DNA of 57,279 nucleotides, from contig NZ_JABEQN010000027.1 of NCBI RefSeq assembly GCF_014174165.1, forward strand, positions 1 through 57,279, given 5' to 3'. Position 1 is the first letter of the stretch. The number at the start of each line of letters is the position of its first letter. Below, in pieces: positions 7,291 through 14,325 of the stretch. Source of the DNA: Gluconacetobacter dulcium. Its GTDB lineage: Bacteria; Pseudomonadota; Alphaproteobacteria; Acetobacterales; Acetobacteraceae. Both the position numbers and the translations under genes were made by a program. The notes beneath the pieces were generated by a model. That model ran no database searches, was not told where the DNA came from, and was given only the letters and a program-made list of their open reading frames with translations.

Positions 7291-8313
7291 TTATGATGCC
7301 TGTTCCTTTCCGGCCAGGGAACGGCGCTGAAAGGCGACGAGGCCGAGCAGGGTGTCGATGATCGGTGTCGGCACGGCCAGTGCGCGCGCCAGCGCCACCA
7401 GCGCGTCGCCGATCGCTACCGTCTCCAGGGTTCGGCCAGCGCGGAAATCCTGCAACATCGAGGTTTCGTGGGGGCCTGCTGCCGCCATCATGGCGCAGAT
7501 CGTCTCGGCCGGTTTGAGGGTGGAAATGCCACAGGCCGCGCCGGTGGCGATCGCCTCGTCCAGTGAGGCGCGAATGATCGCGCGGGTGGCCGGGTCGGTC
7601 GCCATGGCTTCGAGCGTGGCGCCCGTGATCACCGACAGGGGATTCGTGGCCACGTTGGTGGCGAGCTTGGTCCAGATTTCGGCGTGGATGGCGTCGGTGA
7701 CGTGAGCGTCGATCCCGCAGGCGTTGAGCAGGCCGGCGAGATGGGTCAGTCGGTCGCGGGTCGGGCCGGGTGCGTCGGGCGTGTCGGACGTGTCGGGTGC
7801 GGAACGCCCCAGCACCAGGCGCATCGGCCGCAGGGAGCGGATCTGTCCGGGGACTTCGATGGCGCAAAAGGCGTAGGCGACGCAGCCCGCGATCTGTCGT
7901 GCCGGCAGGTGGGCCGCCAGTTGGCCCGTCGGGTCCAGCAGGGGGGCGAGCGTGCGGAAGGCCGGCGGGGCGTCGTCTGCCGTCATCCACCAGGGGATGC
8001 CGTTGATGATGGGGACGATCAATGTGTCGGGGCCGACCGCCGGCAGGACCGCCGGGAGCAGGTCGGACAATTGATGCGATTTGACGGCGAGGAACAGGAC
8101 GTCCATCGGGCCGGGCGCGCGCTCGGCGACGGCGGGGTGGCAGGTGAAGGTGGTCTCGCCTTCGGTCACGGTCAGGCCGTGCGTGCGCAGGCGCGACAGG
8201 GTTTCGCCGCGCGCGATCAGCGAGACCGATGCGCCTCCGCGTGTCAGACAGGCCGCCAGCGTGCCGCCGATGGCGCCAATCCCCGCGATGCAGATGTGCA
8301 GGGGGGCCGTCAT
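7291..8313 (-). CDS. 2-dehydropantoate 2-reductase family protein (ApbA/PanE)
   Basis: A 340-residue protein with the N-terminal NADPH-binding motif ICIAGIGAIGGTLAACL, the conserved AVKSHQL segment (catalytic-site Lys region), NGIPWW in place of the common NG(L/I)xx, and a helical C-terminal domain containing EIWTKLATNVATNPLSVITG, where the conserved K and N of the PanE active site are present. It would reduce ketopantoate to pantoate or act on a related 2-oxo acid; many paralogues are not the pantothenate enzyme. There is a PT-rich insertion (SDTPDAPGPTRD) near the domain junction. The ATG at 8313 lacks a good ribosome site. Confidence 0.85.
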   Translation of the reverse strand: MTAPLHICIAGIGAIGGTLAACLTRGGASVSLIARGETLSRLRTHGLTVTEGETTFTCHPAVAERAPGPMDVLFLAVKSHQLSDLLPAVLPAVGPDTLIVPIINGIPWWMTADDAPPAFRTLAPLLDPTGQLAAHLPARQIAGCVAYAFCAIEVPGQIRSLRPMRLVLGRSAPDTSDTPDAPGPTRDRLTHLAGLLNACGIDAHVTDAIHAEIWTKLATNVATNPLSVITGATLEAMATDPATRAIIRASLDEAIATGAACGISTLKPAETICAMMAAAGPHETSMLQDFRAGRTLETVAIGDALVALARALAVPTPIIDTLLGLVAFQRRSLAGKEQAS

Positions 8314-8748
8314 GAACCGACGGCCGGCAGGGGGGTGAAGGCGGAATCATGTGTCATGCCATGCAGAGTGCAGGGTTGCCCCATACCGGTCAATCTGTCG
8401 GCAATCACGATCAGGGGTGGAGGCGCGCCTTTCGAATCCTCATCGGCGACATTCCGGGGTGGCGTCCCCTCGCCGCCCCTGGGCCGGTCCACGGTCCTGG
8501 CAGAGGAAACGGGTGACGGGGCCGTTAGACCTGTTTGAAACATGATGCTGCCGGCAGGCCGATGGGCGTTTGCGGCCCTTCGCGGCCGGTCGCCGTCAAC
8601 CGGGCTGCGATGTGCAAAACACATGCCGGACGGAAGCCTGTTCCAGCCTGGTTTTGACGCGGCAGCGGAACTCCCTCACGCGGGTCCGCATGATTCTTTG
8701 CGGCGGGTGCTGCATCCGGCAGAGGGCCGGCCGGGAACGGGGATAGAG
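8314..8748. other. 435-bp divergent intergenic region
   Basis: It separates the PanE-like gene (-) from the MFS pseudogene (+). I see no gene and no riboswitch I can name. Short GC-rich palindromes such as CTGCCGGCAG near 8549 are the only structure. Confidence 0.35.
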
Positions 8749-9316
8749 ATGTCCATATCCGCCGCGCGCGCGGTGCATCCGGTGGCCACGACGATCCTGT
8801 TCGGCTGCGCTTATGTGCTGTCGTTGATCGATCGGCCGATCCTTTCGCTGATGATCGGTCCGGGAAGGGCCGATCTGCATCTGGATGATGTTCGGTTGGC
8901 CATCCTGAACGGTTTCGCGTTCGCGCTGCTGTATTCGGTGCTCGGGCTGGCGATCTCGATGGTGACCGGCCGGTTTTGCGGCCGCCGATCGTCGTTGGCG
9001 GTCTGGTCCTGTGGAGCCTCGCCACGATCGGCTGGGGACTCTCCAACGGGTTTGCGCGTCTGTTCATCTGCCGGATGGGGGTGGGATCGGCGACGCGGCG
9101 CTGGTGGCGGTCGTCTATTCCCTCCCGGCCGATGTCGTGCCGGTGGCGCGGTTGGGGTGGATCGTCGCCCTGTTTTCCGCCGGATCGTGCGTCGGGGTCG
9201 GCATTGCCTGTCTTTTCGGTGAGATGCTGATGGTCATGCTTCGGTCTGTCGGGGCGCGTGGGGTGGTTCTCGCGCCGGGGACGCTGTTCAGCGCCGATGG
9301 GAGTGCCGCCGAGTGA
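8749..9316 (+). pseudogene. MFS transporter, frameshifted and truncated
   Basis: From the ATG at 8749 (GGGGATAG upstream) the frame encodes ILFGCAYVLSLIDRPILSLM and a second membrane helix ending SMVTGRF. The homology then moves frame near 8975 (PPIVVGGLVLWSLATIGWGL, FARLFICRMGVG), and again near 9090 (IGDAALVAVVYSLPADVVPV, WIVALFSAGSCVGVGIACL). After about five helices it stops at 9316. A whole MFS protein would need some 400 residues. Two frameshifts plus loss of the second half make it a clear relic of a spinster/hexuronate-type MFS gene. Confidence 0.7.
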
Positions 9317-9378
9317 CTGTGGTTCAACGTGGCGCGGGTGGACGAGGAGAGGGTGTGTCGGGTGGGGGTGGTGGAAGG

Positions 9379-9419
9379 CCAGGGTTCCACCCTGGACCCG
9401 CCAAAGGCGGTGCCTTTGG
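9379..9419. repeat. Tandem-hairpin intergenic repeat, copy 2
   Basis: CCAGGGT-TCC-ACCCTGG at 9379-9395 is followed by CCAAAGGC-GGT-GCCTTTGG at 9401-9419, and then by a run of eight T at about 9426. The layout matches the pair at 4514-4553. On the plus strand it could also end transcription leaving the MFS pseudogene. Confidence 0.55.
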
Positions 9420-9522
9420 AAACCCATTTTTTTTGCAGTCGATTTTCGTGATGCGTGTTCTGCACACGTCGTCATTTTACAGGAGAATCCGGCGTAATGG
9501 ATCGGGATGGCGGGGTGCCGGA

Positions 9523-9975
9523 TCAGGTTGCCAGACCGTTGACGACCTGATGTAACAATTGCAGCAGCAATCGGCTTTCGTCGCCGGAGAGGCACGCGTG
9601 ACTTCTGGCATTGATGGTTGCGACGGCGGCAGCGATATCTGGTAATTTTTCCGACGCCGCGGACGATAACGAGATCAATGCACTCCGTCGATCATTCGGA
9701 TCGGGCGTGCGCTCGATCAGCCCGTCCCGCTCCATCCGCGAGAGGGTCTTGGCCATGGTCGACTGTTCTACCGCCGCAAGGCGCACCAGCGCGCTCTGGG
9801 ACCGTGGTTGTCCATCCGCCAGAGCGAAAAATACCGGCAATTGCCCCGACATGAGACCGAAAGGACGCAAAGCGTCATCCATCTCTCGTGCGAAGAGTCT
9901 GGCCGCCCAGTTGACCATATAGCCAAGGGAGTGCTCTCGGGTCTGCCATTTATATGGCTTGCTATCTTCTATCAT
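9523..9975 (-). CDS. MarR family transcriptional regulator
   Basis: A 150-residue winged-helix regulator. LTPxQ-type helix is represented by GLMSGQLPVFFALADG, the recognition region by VRLAAVEQSTMAKTLSRMERDGLIERTPDPNDRRS, where the DxRS wing motif is complete. Length is typical. It is divergent from a small membrane protein gene with only 47 bases between the starts, and two copies of ATGGCT-N-GCTAT overlap its own start, so autorepression and control of the divergent gene are likely. The ligand is unknown; phenolic compounds are common for the family. Confidence 0.9.
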   Translation of the reverse strand: MIEDSKPYKWQTREHSLGYMVNWAARLFAREMDDALRPFGLMSGQLPVFFALADGQPRSQSALVRLAAVEQSTMAKTLSRMERDGLIERTPDPNDRRSALISLSSAASEKLPDIAAAVATINARSHACLSGDESRLLLQLLHQVVNGLAT

Positions 9976-9985
9976 GGCTAGCTAT
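9954..9985. promoter_or_regulatory. Two MarR-type operator half-palindromes two helical turns apart
   Basis: ATGGCTTGCTAT at 9954-9965 and ATGGCTAGCTAT at 9974-9985 are spaced 20 bases start to start. The second is part of the near-palindrome CATGGCTAGCTATG that covers the MarR start codon. Same-face spacing fits two regulator dimers. Confidence 0.5.
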
Positions 9986-10022
9986 GTAAATGCTTCCCGT
10001 TCATTCTCGCAAGGGCGATATC

Positions 10023-10469
10023 ATGCAAAAACTGCTCCACCGCCTCCATCCGCTGGCAGGCGGGATCGCTATCCTTTGCATCGTCAGTTTCATGACGGCG
10101 TCTGTCGCCTCTGAATTATACGGAGACGCGCTTATCATCGCTGCCACCAAAGGTCGTATTCTGTGGGGACTGATGGTTCTCATTCCCTGTCTGGCCCTGA
10201 CCGGTCTGTCGGGTTACCGCGCGGCGGGCGGGGCGCCGCGCGGTCTGGCAATCGTGAAGCTGAAGCGCATGCGGATCATAGGGATCAATGGCATCTGCAT
10301 GCTCGTTCCCTGTGCCTTTTTCCTTGCGGCCCGCGCAGCGGAACTGCGCCTGGACGGGGTGTTCTATGGCGTGCAGAGTGTGGAACTTCTGGCCGGGTCC
10401 GTCAATCTTGGGCTTATGACCCTGAATTTTCGCGATGGGTTACGGATTGTCCGGGTACGGAAGAGATGA
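10023..10469 (+). CDS. Small integral membrane protein, MarR-linked
   Basis: A 148-residue protein with four predicted membrane helices (GGIAILCIVSFMTASVASEL, ILWGLMVLIPCLALTGLSGY, IIGINGICMLVPCAFFLAAR, VELLAGSVNLGLMTLNF). The ATG at 10023 has AAGGGCG upstream. Its divergent pairing with the MarR regulator suggests an inducible membrane function, but no family is recognised. Confidence 0.7.
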   Translation: MQKLLHRLHPLAGGIAILCIVSFMTASVASELYGDALIIAATKGRILWGLMVLIPCLALTGLSGYRAAGGAPRGLAIVKLKRMRIIGINGICMLVPCAFFLAARAAELRLDGVFYGVQSVELLAGSVNLGLMTLNFRDGLRIVRVRKR

Positions 10470-10562
10470 CACGGCGAGAGCGGGACGCGGGGCACGCCCG
10501 TTCTGTCTTTTCGCGCATCGGAGCGGAGGATATGCCGACCCGGTGGCCTGGCGAACAGGCTC

Positions 10563-10685
10563 TTAAAAACAGATACCCAGCGTGCAGCCCGTGGAAACGG
10601 GAGCGTAATGCCCTTGCACATAATAAATGACGGCGGAAATGATCACGATCATCGAAGTCAGAGCGTAAAGCTCGTATTTCCGCAT
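10563..10685 (-). CDS. 40-residue single-helix membrane protein
   Basis: A short ORF, MRKYELYALTSMIVIISAVI then a short polar tail ending TGCTLGICF, with one strong hydrophobic helix. AAGGGA lies ten bases before the ATG at 10685; an ATG at 10694 is also in frame but too close to that site. The tail carries two cysteines. It lies downstream of the PepSY gene on the same strand, 114 bases away, with its own possible -10 in the TGTTATAACA palindrome at 10729-10738. Its codon use looks protein-like. No known family recognised. Confidence 0.5.
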   Translation of the reverse strand: MRKYELYALTSMIVIISAVIYYVQGHYAPVSTGCTLGICF

Positions 10686-10799
10686 CTTCTGCATGTCCCT
10701 TTTTCAGGCGTGGGGTCGCCTGGGCGTTTGTTATAACACGCAGCCTTGTGGGGAGACCAGTGTGCGGAAAAAGGCATGGCTTTCCGGCGGTTGGGGTGT

Positions 10800-11942
10800 T
10801 CAGGCGGTGCGCGTGGGGTCGGGCACGGCTGCCACGCGGGCCTTGCGGGTGGCAGCGCCGCGTCGGCGCAGGACCCACATGACGCCCCCGGAGATCGAGA
10901 AATAGAGCAGCGCCGCGCCGGCGATGCCGACCGCCGTGCGCCAGAGACCGGCGATGACGGCGGGGCCGGCCAGCTTGGCCTCGTGCAGCGTGTGCAGCCA
11001 CATGAAGGTCAGTTCGCCCGTGCGCTGCCGGGCCGGGTCGCGGGTGAAGCGCACCGTGCCGGCATCGGCATCGTACCGCACGGTGGCCGGGCGGTTGGGG
11101 CCGTAGGCCGGCAGGACGATATTGAAGGATTGCTCGGCCGGGTTGCCGCCCAAATGGGCTGACATGAGGACGACATCGGGCATCTGGGTGTGCACGGCGG
11201 CCAGGGCGGCGTCCAGGCCCTGTTCGCCGGGGATGGCGGGCGTGCGGTCGGGGTGGTGCGGGCGGCTTTGGGCCGGGCGGCCGCCGCCGCCCTGGACGCC
11301 GAAGAGCGGGCGGGCGAAGGGGAAGGCCAGGACCGCGCCGCTGAGGGCGAGGAACAGCATGACCGCCAGCGTCCAGAAGCCGAAGCTGATATGGGTTTCG
11401 CGCCACAGGCGATAGCCCCTCGCCCTGGACGAGACGAGGACCGTGCGGCGCCATTTGCCCGAAGCCCACAAGGCCGGGTGCGGCCACCACAGGAGCAGAC
11501 CGGTGATGGCCATGACGCTGAGCAGGATGCCCATGGCACCGGTGGCATACTGGCCGTAGGGCAGCAGCAGCAGGTCGGCGTGCAGGTTGTGCAGCACGCG
11601 CAGCCCGTGGGGGAGGATATGCGTGCGGATGACCGCGGCGTGGGATGGATCGACCATCACCTCAAATTCCGGGTGGCGCTCGCCGGCCGGCCCGAAGGCG
11701 ACGACCGCGCTGTCGCCCGGCCAGCGGGCGGGGTCGAAGCGCAGGGGCTGCGTGCCGGTGGGAGCCACGGCGCGCGCGGCGCCGATCATGGCCTCGGCCC
11801 CCATGGGCGGGCCGGCCACCGGGGCGGCGGGACGGCCCGCCAGCATCAGCGGCAGGACCACCAGCAGCAGCCCGGTCAGGCCCTGCAACGCGAACGGCAG
11901 GATCAGGGCCAGCCCGATCCAGCGATGAATTTTCCGAAGCAC
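10800..11942 (-). CDS. PepSY-associated TM helix protein (iron-regulated type)
   Basis: A 380-residue inner-membrane protein. It opens RKIHRWIGLALILPFALQGLTGLLLVV, the W/H-rich first helix of PepSY_TM proteins, followed by a periplasmic PepSY region with IRTHILPHGLRVLHNLHADLLLL, a second helix pair (AMGILLSVMAITGLLLWWPHP; ETHISFGFWTLAVMLFLALSGAVLAF) and a last helix before a basic tail. The helices hold several His residues that could bind haem, as in siderophore-reductase relatives (inference). The GTG at 11942 lies 16 bases below a Fur-box-like palindrome, so iron repression is likely. Confidence 0.8.
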   Translation of the reverse strand: MLRKIHRWIGLALILPFALQGLTGLLLVVLPLMLAGRPAAPVAGPPMGAEAMIGAARAVAPTGTQPLRFDPARWPGDSAVVAFGPAGERHPEFEVMVDPSHAAVIRTHILPHGLRVLHNLHADLLLLPYGQYATGAMGILLSVMAITGLLLWWPHPALWASGKWRRTVLVSSRARGYRLWRETHISFGFWTLAVMLFLALSGAVLAFPFARPLFGVQGGGGRPAQSRPHHPDRTPAIPGEQGLDAALAAVHTQMPDVVLMSAHLGGNPAEQSFNIVLPAYGPNRPATVRYDADAGTVRFTRDPARQRTGELTFMWLHTLHEAKLAGPAVIAGLWRTAVGIAGAALLYFSISGGVMWVLRRRGAATRKARVAAVPDPTRTA

Positions 11943-11957
11943 GCGCCACCATGTTAA

Positions 11958-11972
11958 TGCGAATTATTCGCA
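11958..11972. promoter_or_regulatory. Fur-box-like 7-1-7 palindrome
   Basis: TGCGAATTATTCGCA is a perfect 7-1-7 inverted repeat just upstream of the PepSY start. Alphaproteobacterial Fur-family sites have this form, with TGC/GCA ends and AAT-N-ATT core. It is AT-richer than its surroundings. Confidence 0.6.
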
Positions 11973-12131
11973 CATTATCGAACGTGCAACGTTCGTGCAA
12001 GGCGGCACAGTCCGGGCGGGTGATGCGCGGTCTGGAGAGGGTGCGGACGCACCGATGGGGGATGGGGATGGGGCATGGGAGCGGGGCATCCGGCGCGCGG
12101 CCGGCGCTGGTGGGTGCTGGTTGGCACGCAT

Positions 12132-12164
12132 CGGAGCGGCCGCACGGAACCTGCGGCCGCTCCG
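12132..12164 (-). terminator. 13-bp perfect hairpin after the AcoR-like gene
   Basis: Arms CGGAGCGGCCGCA and its complement flank a 7-base loop, 26 bases past the regulator stop codon. No U tract follows on the minus strand. The left arm contains the recurring 12-mer GCATCGGAGCGG. Confidence 0.5.
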
Positions 12165-12189
12165 TATTTTCGGTGAGGTTCCGCGCGGG

Positions 12190-13149
12190 TCATTCGATGC
12201 CCAGCATGCGCATCTTCCGATAAAAAGTGGCGCGGCTGATGCCCAGGCCGCGGGCCGCGCGGGTTACATTGCCTTGCGTGGTGGCCAGGGCGGAGCGGAT
12301 GACGCTCTCTTCGGCTTTGCGGAAACTGGGGGAATCGTCGCCTTCCAGCGTCGAGAGCAGGTTGGGCTGCTCGCGGAGCATCTCGTCGGTCCACTGCATC
12401 AGGGTGCGGGCGGCGCGCGTGGCACCGACGACCTGGCCGTCGTCATCGACCGCGACCAGCGGCGCGGACATGCCGTCGGCCGTGTCGAGGAGCACGATCT
12501 TGCGCCCCTCATAGCGGTTACGGAACAGTTGATCTTCGATCCGCCGGCCGGCCTGCATGAGCGTGTCCATCAGCAGGGGGGCGGCGTGGCGCGAGGAATC
12601 GCCATGGAAGGCGGCGAGGTTGAGCGCGCCGATGATCTGGCCCTGTGCATCGAAGATCGGCGTTGCGAAACTGGCGAGCAGGGAAAAGCAGAAACGCCAA
12701 TGCTCGCCCTGGCCCAGCACGATGGGGGTGCCGTCGCGGACGCAGGTGCCGACGCCGTTGGTGCCGGCAATCGCTTCGTCCCAGATCGCGCCCTGTTGCA
12801 GGCCCATCCGGCGGCAATGCGTCGACTGGGCCTCGTCCGCGCAGCGGGCCAGGAGCATGGCGTCGGTATCCGCCAGCAGGACCAGCAGGCCCATGGGATG
12901 CGCCAGATCGAACAGGCGCCGCATTTCGGGCTGGGCCGCCCGCATCAGCGGAGCGGAACGCCCGCTGAGATGGCGGAATTCGGCACCGCTGAAAATATCG
13001 GCCACCCAGCCCTGGGCCGGATCGACGTGGTGGGAGGCGGCGCATCGGTGCCACGAGCGTTCCACCATGATGCCGCCGGCGCTGTTTCGCGCCGTGCTGG
13101 TATTGTTCTTATTGGGAATTGCCCATTCCATCGCTTGCCGCGCCTGCAT
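12190..13149 (-). CDS. AcoR-like GAF/Fis-type regulator without AAA+ domain
   Basis: A 319-residue regulator. The N-terminus has IMVERSWHRC...VDPAQ, the entry motif of AcoR/DhaR-like proteins; a GAF-type sensor follows (ADTDAMLLARCADEA, GAIWDEAIAGTNGVGTC, FSLLASFATPIFDAQGQIIGALNL). The last 45 residues are a Fis/HTH_8 domain (VIRSALATTQGNVTRAARGLGISRATFYRKMRMLGI). The AAA+ module that normally lies between and contacts sigma-54 is absent, so it must work with the housekeeping polymerase or as a repressor. It sits below the PQQ dehydrogenase and its outer-membrane protein on the same strand and probably controls them. Start is not certain; ATGs at 13131 and 13068 are alternatives. Confidence 0.8.
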   Translation of the reverse strand: MQARQAMEWAIPNKNNTSTARNSAGGIMVERSWHRCAASHHVDPAQGWVADIFSGAEFRHLSGRSAPLMRAAQPEMRRLFDLAHPMGLLVLLADTDAMLLARCADEAQSTHCRRMGLQQGAIWDEAIAGTNGVGTCVRDGTPIVLGQGEHWRFCFSLLASFATPIFDAQGQIIGALNLAAFHGDSSRHAAPLLMDTLMQAGRRIEDQLFRNRYEGRKIVLLDTADGMSAPLVAVDDDGQVVGATRAARTLMQWTDEMLREQPNLLSTLEGDDSPSFRKAEESVIRSALATTQGNVTRAARGLGISRATFYRKMRMLGIE

Positions 13150-13359
13150 CGCTCACAATACGCCCAGCCCTGCCGCACCTGCCTCTTCCGTGCAGGAACG
13201 GCATCGCTTGAGCCTGTCGGGCTCTTCCGTGCCCTATTTTGCGCATAAAACCTATATGCGTTCTGTAGTCTTCACCGAGTCAGTCTCCTGATTAGGGCTT
13301 CTGGATCGGGCGCGGAGAGCAGGAGGGCGCGATGACCGCCCCTGTTCCGGGACAGGGAG

Positions 13360-14253
13360 CTACCAGAGATAGACGAGCTTGATGTAATAGGCATTGCTCT
13401 CTGGGGTGTTTCGACCCTCGACCGAGTGCGTATAGCGTGTTGTGAAGGAAAAATTCTTCGCGATATTGAACATCATGCCGACACCGAGCGCCACTTCGCG
13501 GCTGCTGGAATCCTTTACGTAGGCGCGGTGGGTGTTGTTGTAGGTGCCGGTCACGTTCTGCCAGTCGAGCGCGAAGAACGGTTCGAGCAGTTTGGTGGCC
13601 TTCCAGCTCCAGCGCAGGTTGGAATAGAACACGACGCCGGGGAAATAGCTGTTCTGGCCCCTGATATGCTTGGTCGAACCGACCACGGTGCCCACGTCGC
13701 CGTCGAAGCTGAAATGCGTCCATTCGTAATCGAAGATGAAGCTTGAGATGTTCGACCAGTAATTGGGCGAGGTGGCGTCGCGCGTGCCGACCGGCGTCTG
13801 CATGAAGGTCTGGAAGCCGAAGGTGCTGTGCGCGTTGGGTTTGAACCATGCGGCGGGGCCGACGATGGTGGGGCCGAGACCGCCGTAATTCTTGCCGTTG
13901 GCCAGCGTGAAGCTCTCGCCCTGGATGATTTCGAAGGCGAAGCCGACACCAGGAAGGGCGTCGAAACTGCGGAAATGGACGTATTTGGTCAGGCCCGACC
14001 AGGTGTGGCTGCCCTGCCCCGCCGTGCGCTGGCCCGAGCCGTTGTAGTACGAGCCGGCCGCGTTGCCGTCGCCGTACTGCACCAGCACGTTGAACGGTTT
14101 GAAATCGACCGGCAGGTCGTATTCGTGCGGGCCGATGATGCCCAGTGTGACATCCGAGGCGTGGGCCGCCGGGAGCGCGCCAAGCAGGAAGGCGCCGGGG
14201 ATGGAAAAGCGGACGAGGGTCCGGAGCCATGCCGGCCGTTCTGTCAAACGCAT
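13360..14253 (-). CDS. Outer-membrane protein, phenol-degradation MetA-like family
   Basis: A 297-residue protein with a cleavable signal peptide (TLVRFSIPGAFLLGALPAAHA before SDVTLG) and a beta-barrel made of alternating hydrophobic strands ending in the aromatic C-terminal KLVYLW required for barrel insertion. Layout and motifs such as ALGVGMMFNIAKNFSFTTRYTHSVEGR match the MetA-pathway/transporter barrel family. It follows the PQQ dehydrogenase by 72 bases on the same strand and probably lets its substrate or product cross the outer membrane; that role is inference. Confidence 0.75.
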   Translation of the reverse strand: MRLTERPAWLRTLVRFSIPGAFLLGALPAAHASDVTLGIIGPHEYDLPVDFKPFNVLVQYGDGNAAGSYYNGSGQRTAGQGSHTWSGLTKYVHFRSFDALPGVGFAFEIIQGESFTLANGKNYGGLGPTIVGPAAWFKPNAHSTFGFQTFMQTPVGTRDATSPNYWSNISSFIFDYEWTHFSFDGDVGTVVGSTKHIRGQNSYFPGVVFYSNLRWSWKATKLLEPFFALDWQNVTGTYNNTHRAYVKDSSSREVALGVGMMFNIAKNFSFTTRYTHSVEGRNTPESNAYYIKLVYLW

Positions 14254-14278
14254 TGGTTTGATTCCGTTGGGGGCGATG

Positions 14279-14303
14279 CCGGGCGCGCCTGAAGCGCGCC
14301 CGG
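14279..14303 (-). other. Intercistronic hairpin between dehydrogenase and barrel gene
   Basis: Perfect 10-base arms CCGGGCGCGC and GCGCGCCCGG flank a 5-base loop, between the stop of the dehydrogenase and the start of the outer-membrane protein. Without a U tract it may act as an mRNA-processing or attenuation element that sets the ratio of the two proteins. Confidence 0.45.
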
Positions 14304-14325
14304 TACCTGTTGTTATTATTATTGC

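Noticed and set aside
8440-8540. Possible cobalamin-type riboswitch before the PanE-like gene
   Set aside because: A partial likeness (CTGCCAGGACC) was seen, but the other conserved parts of the B12 element are missing.
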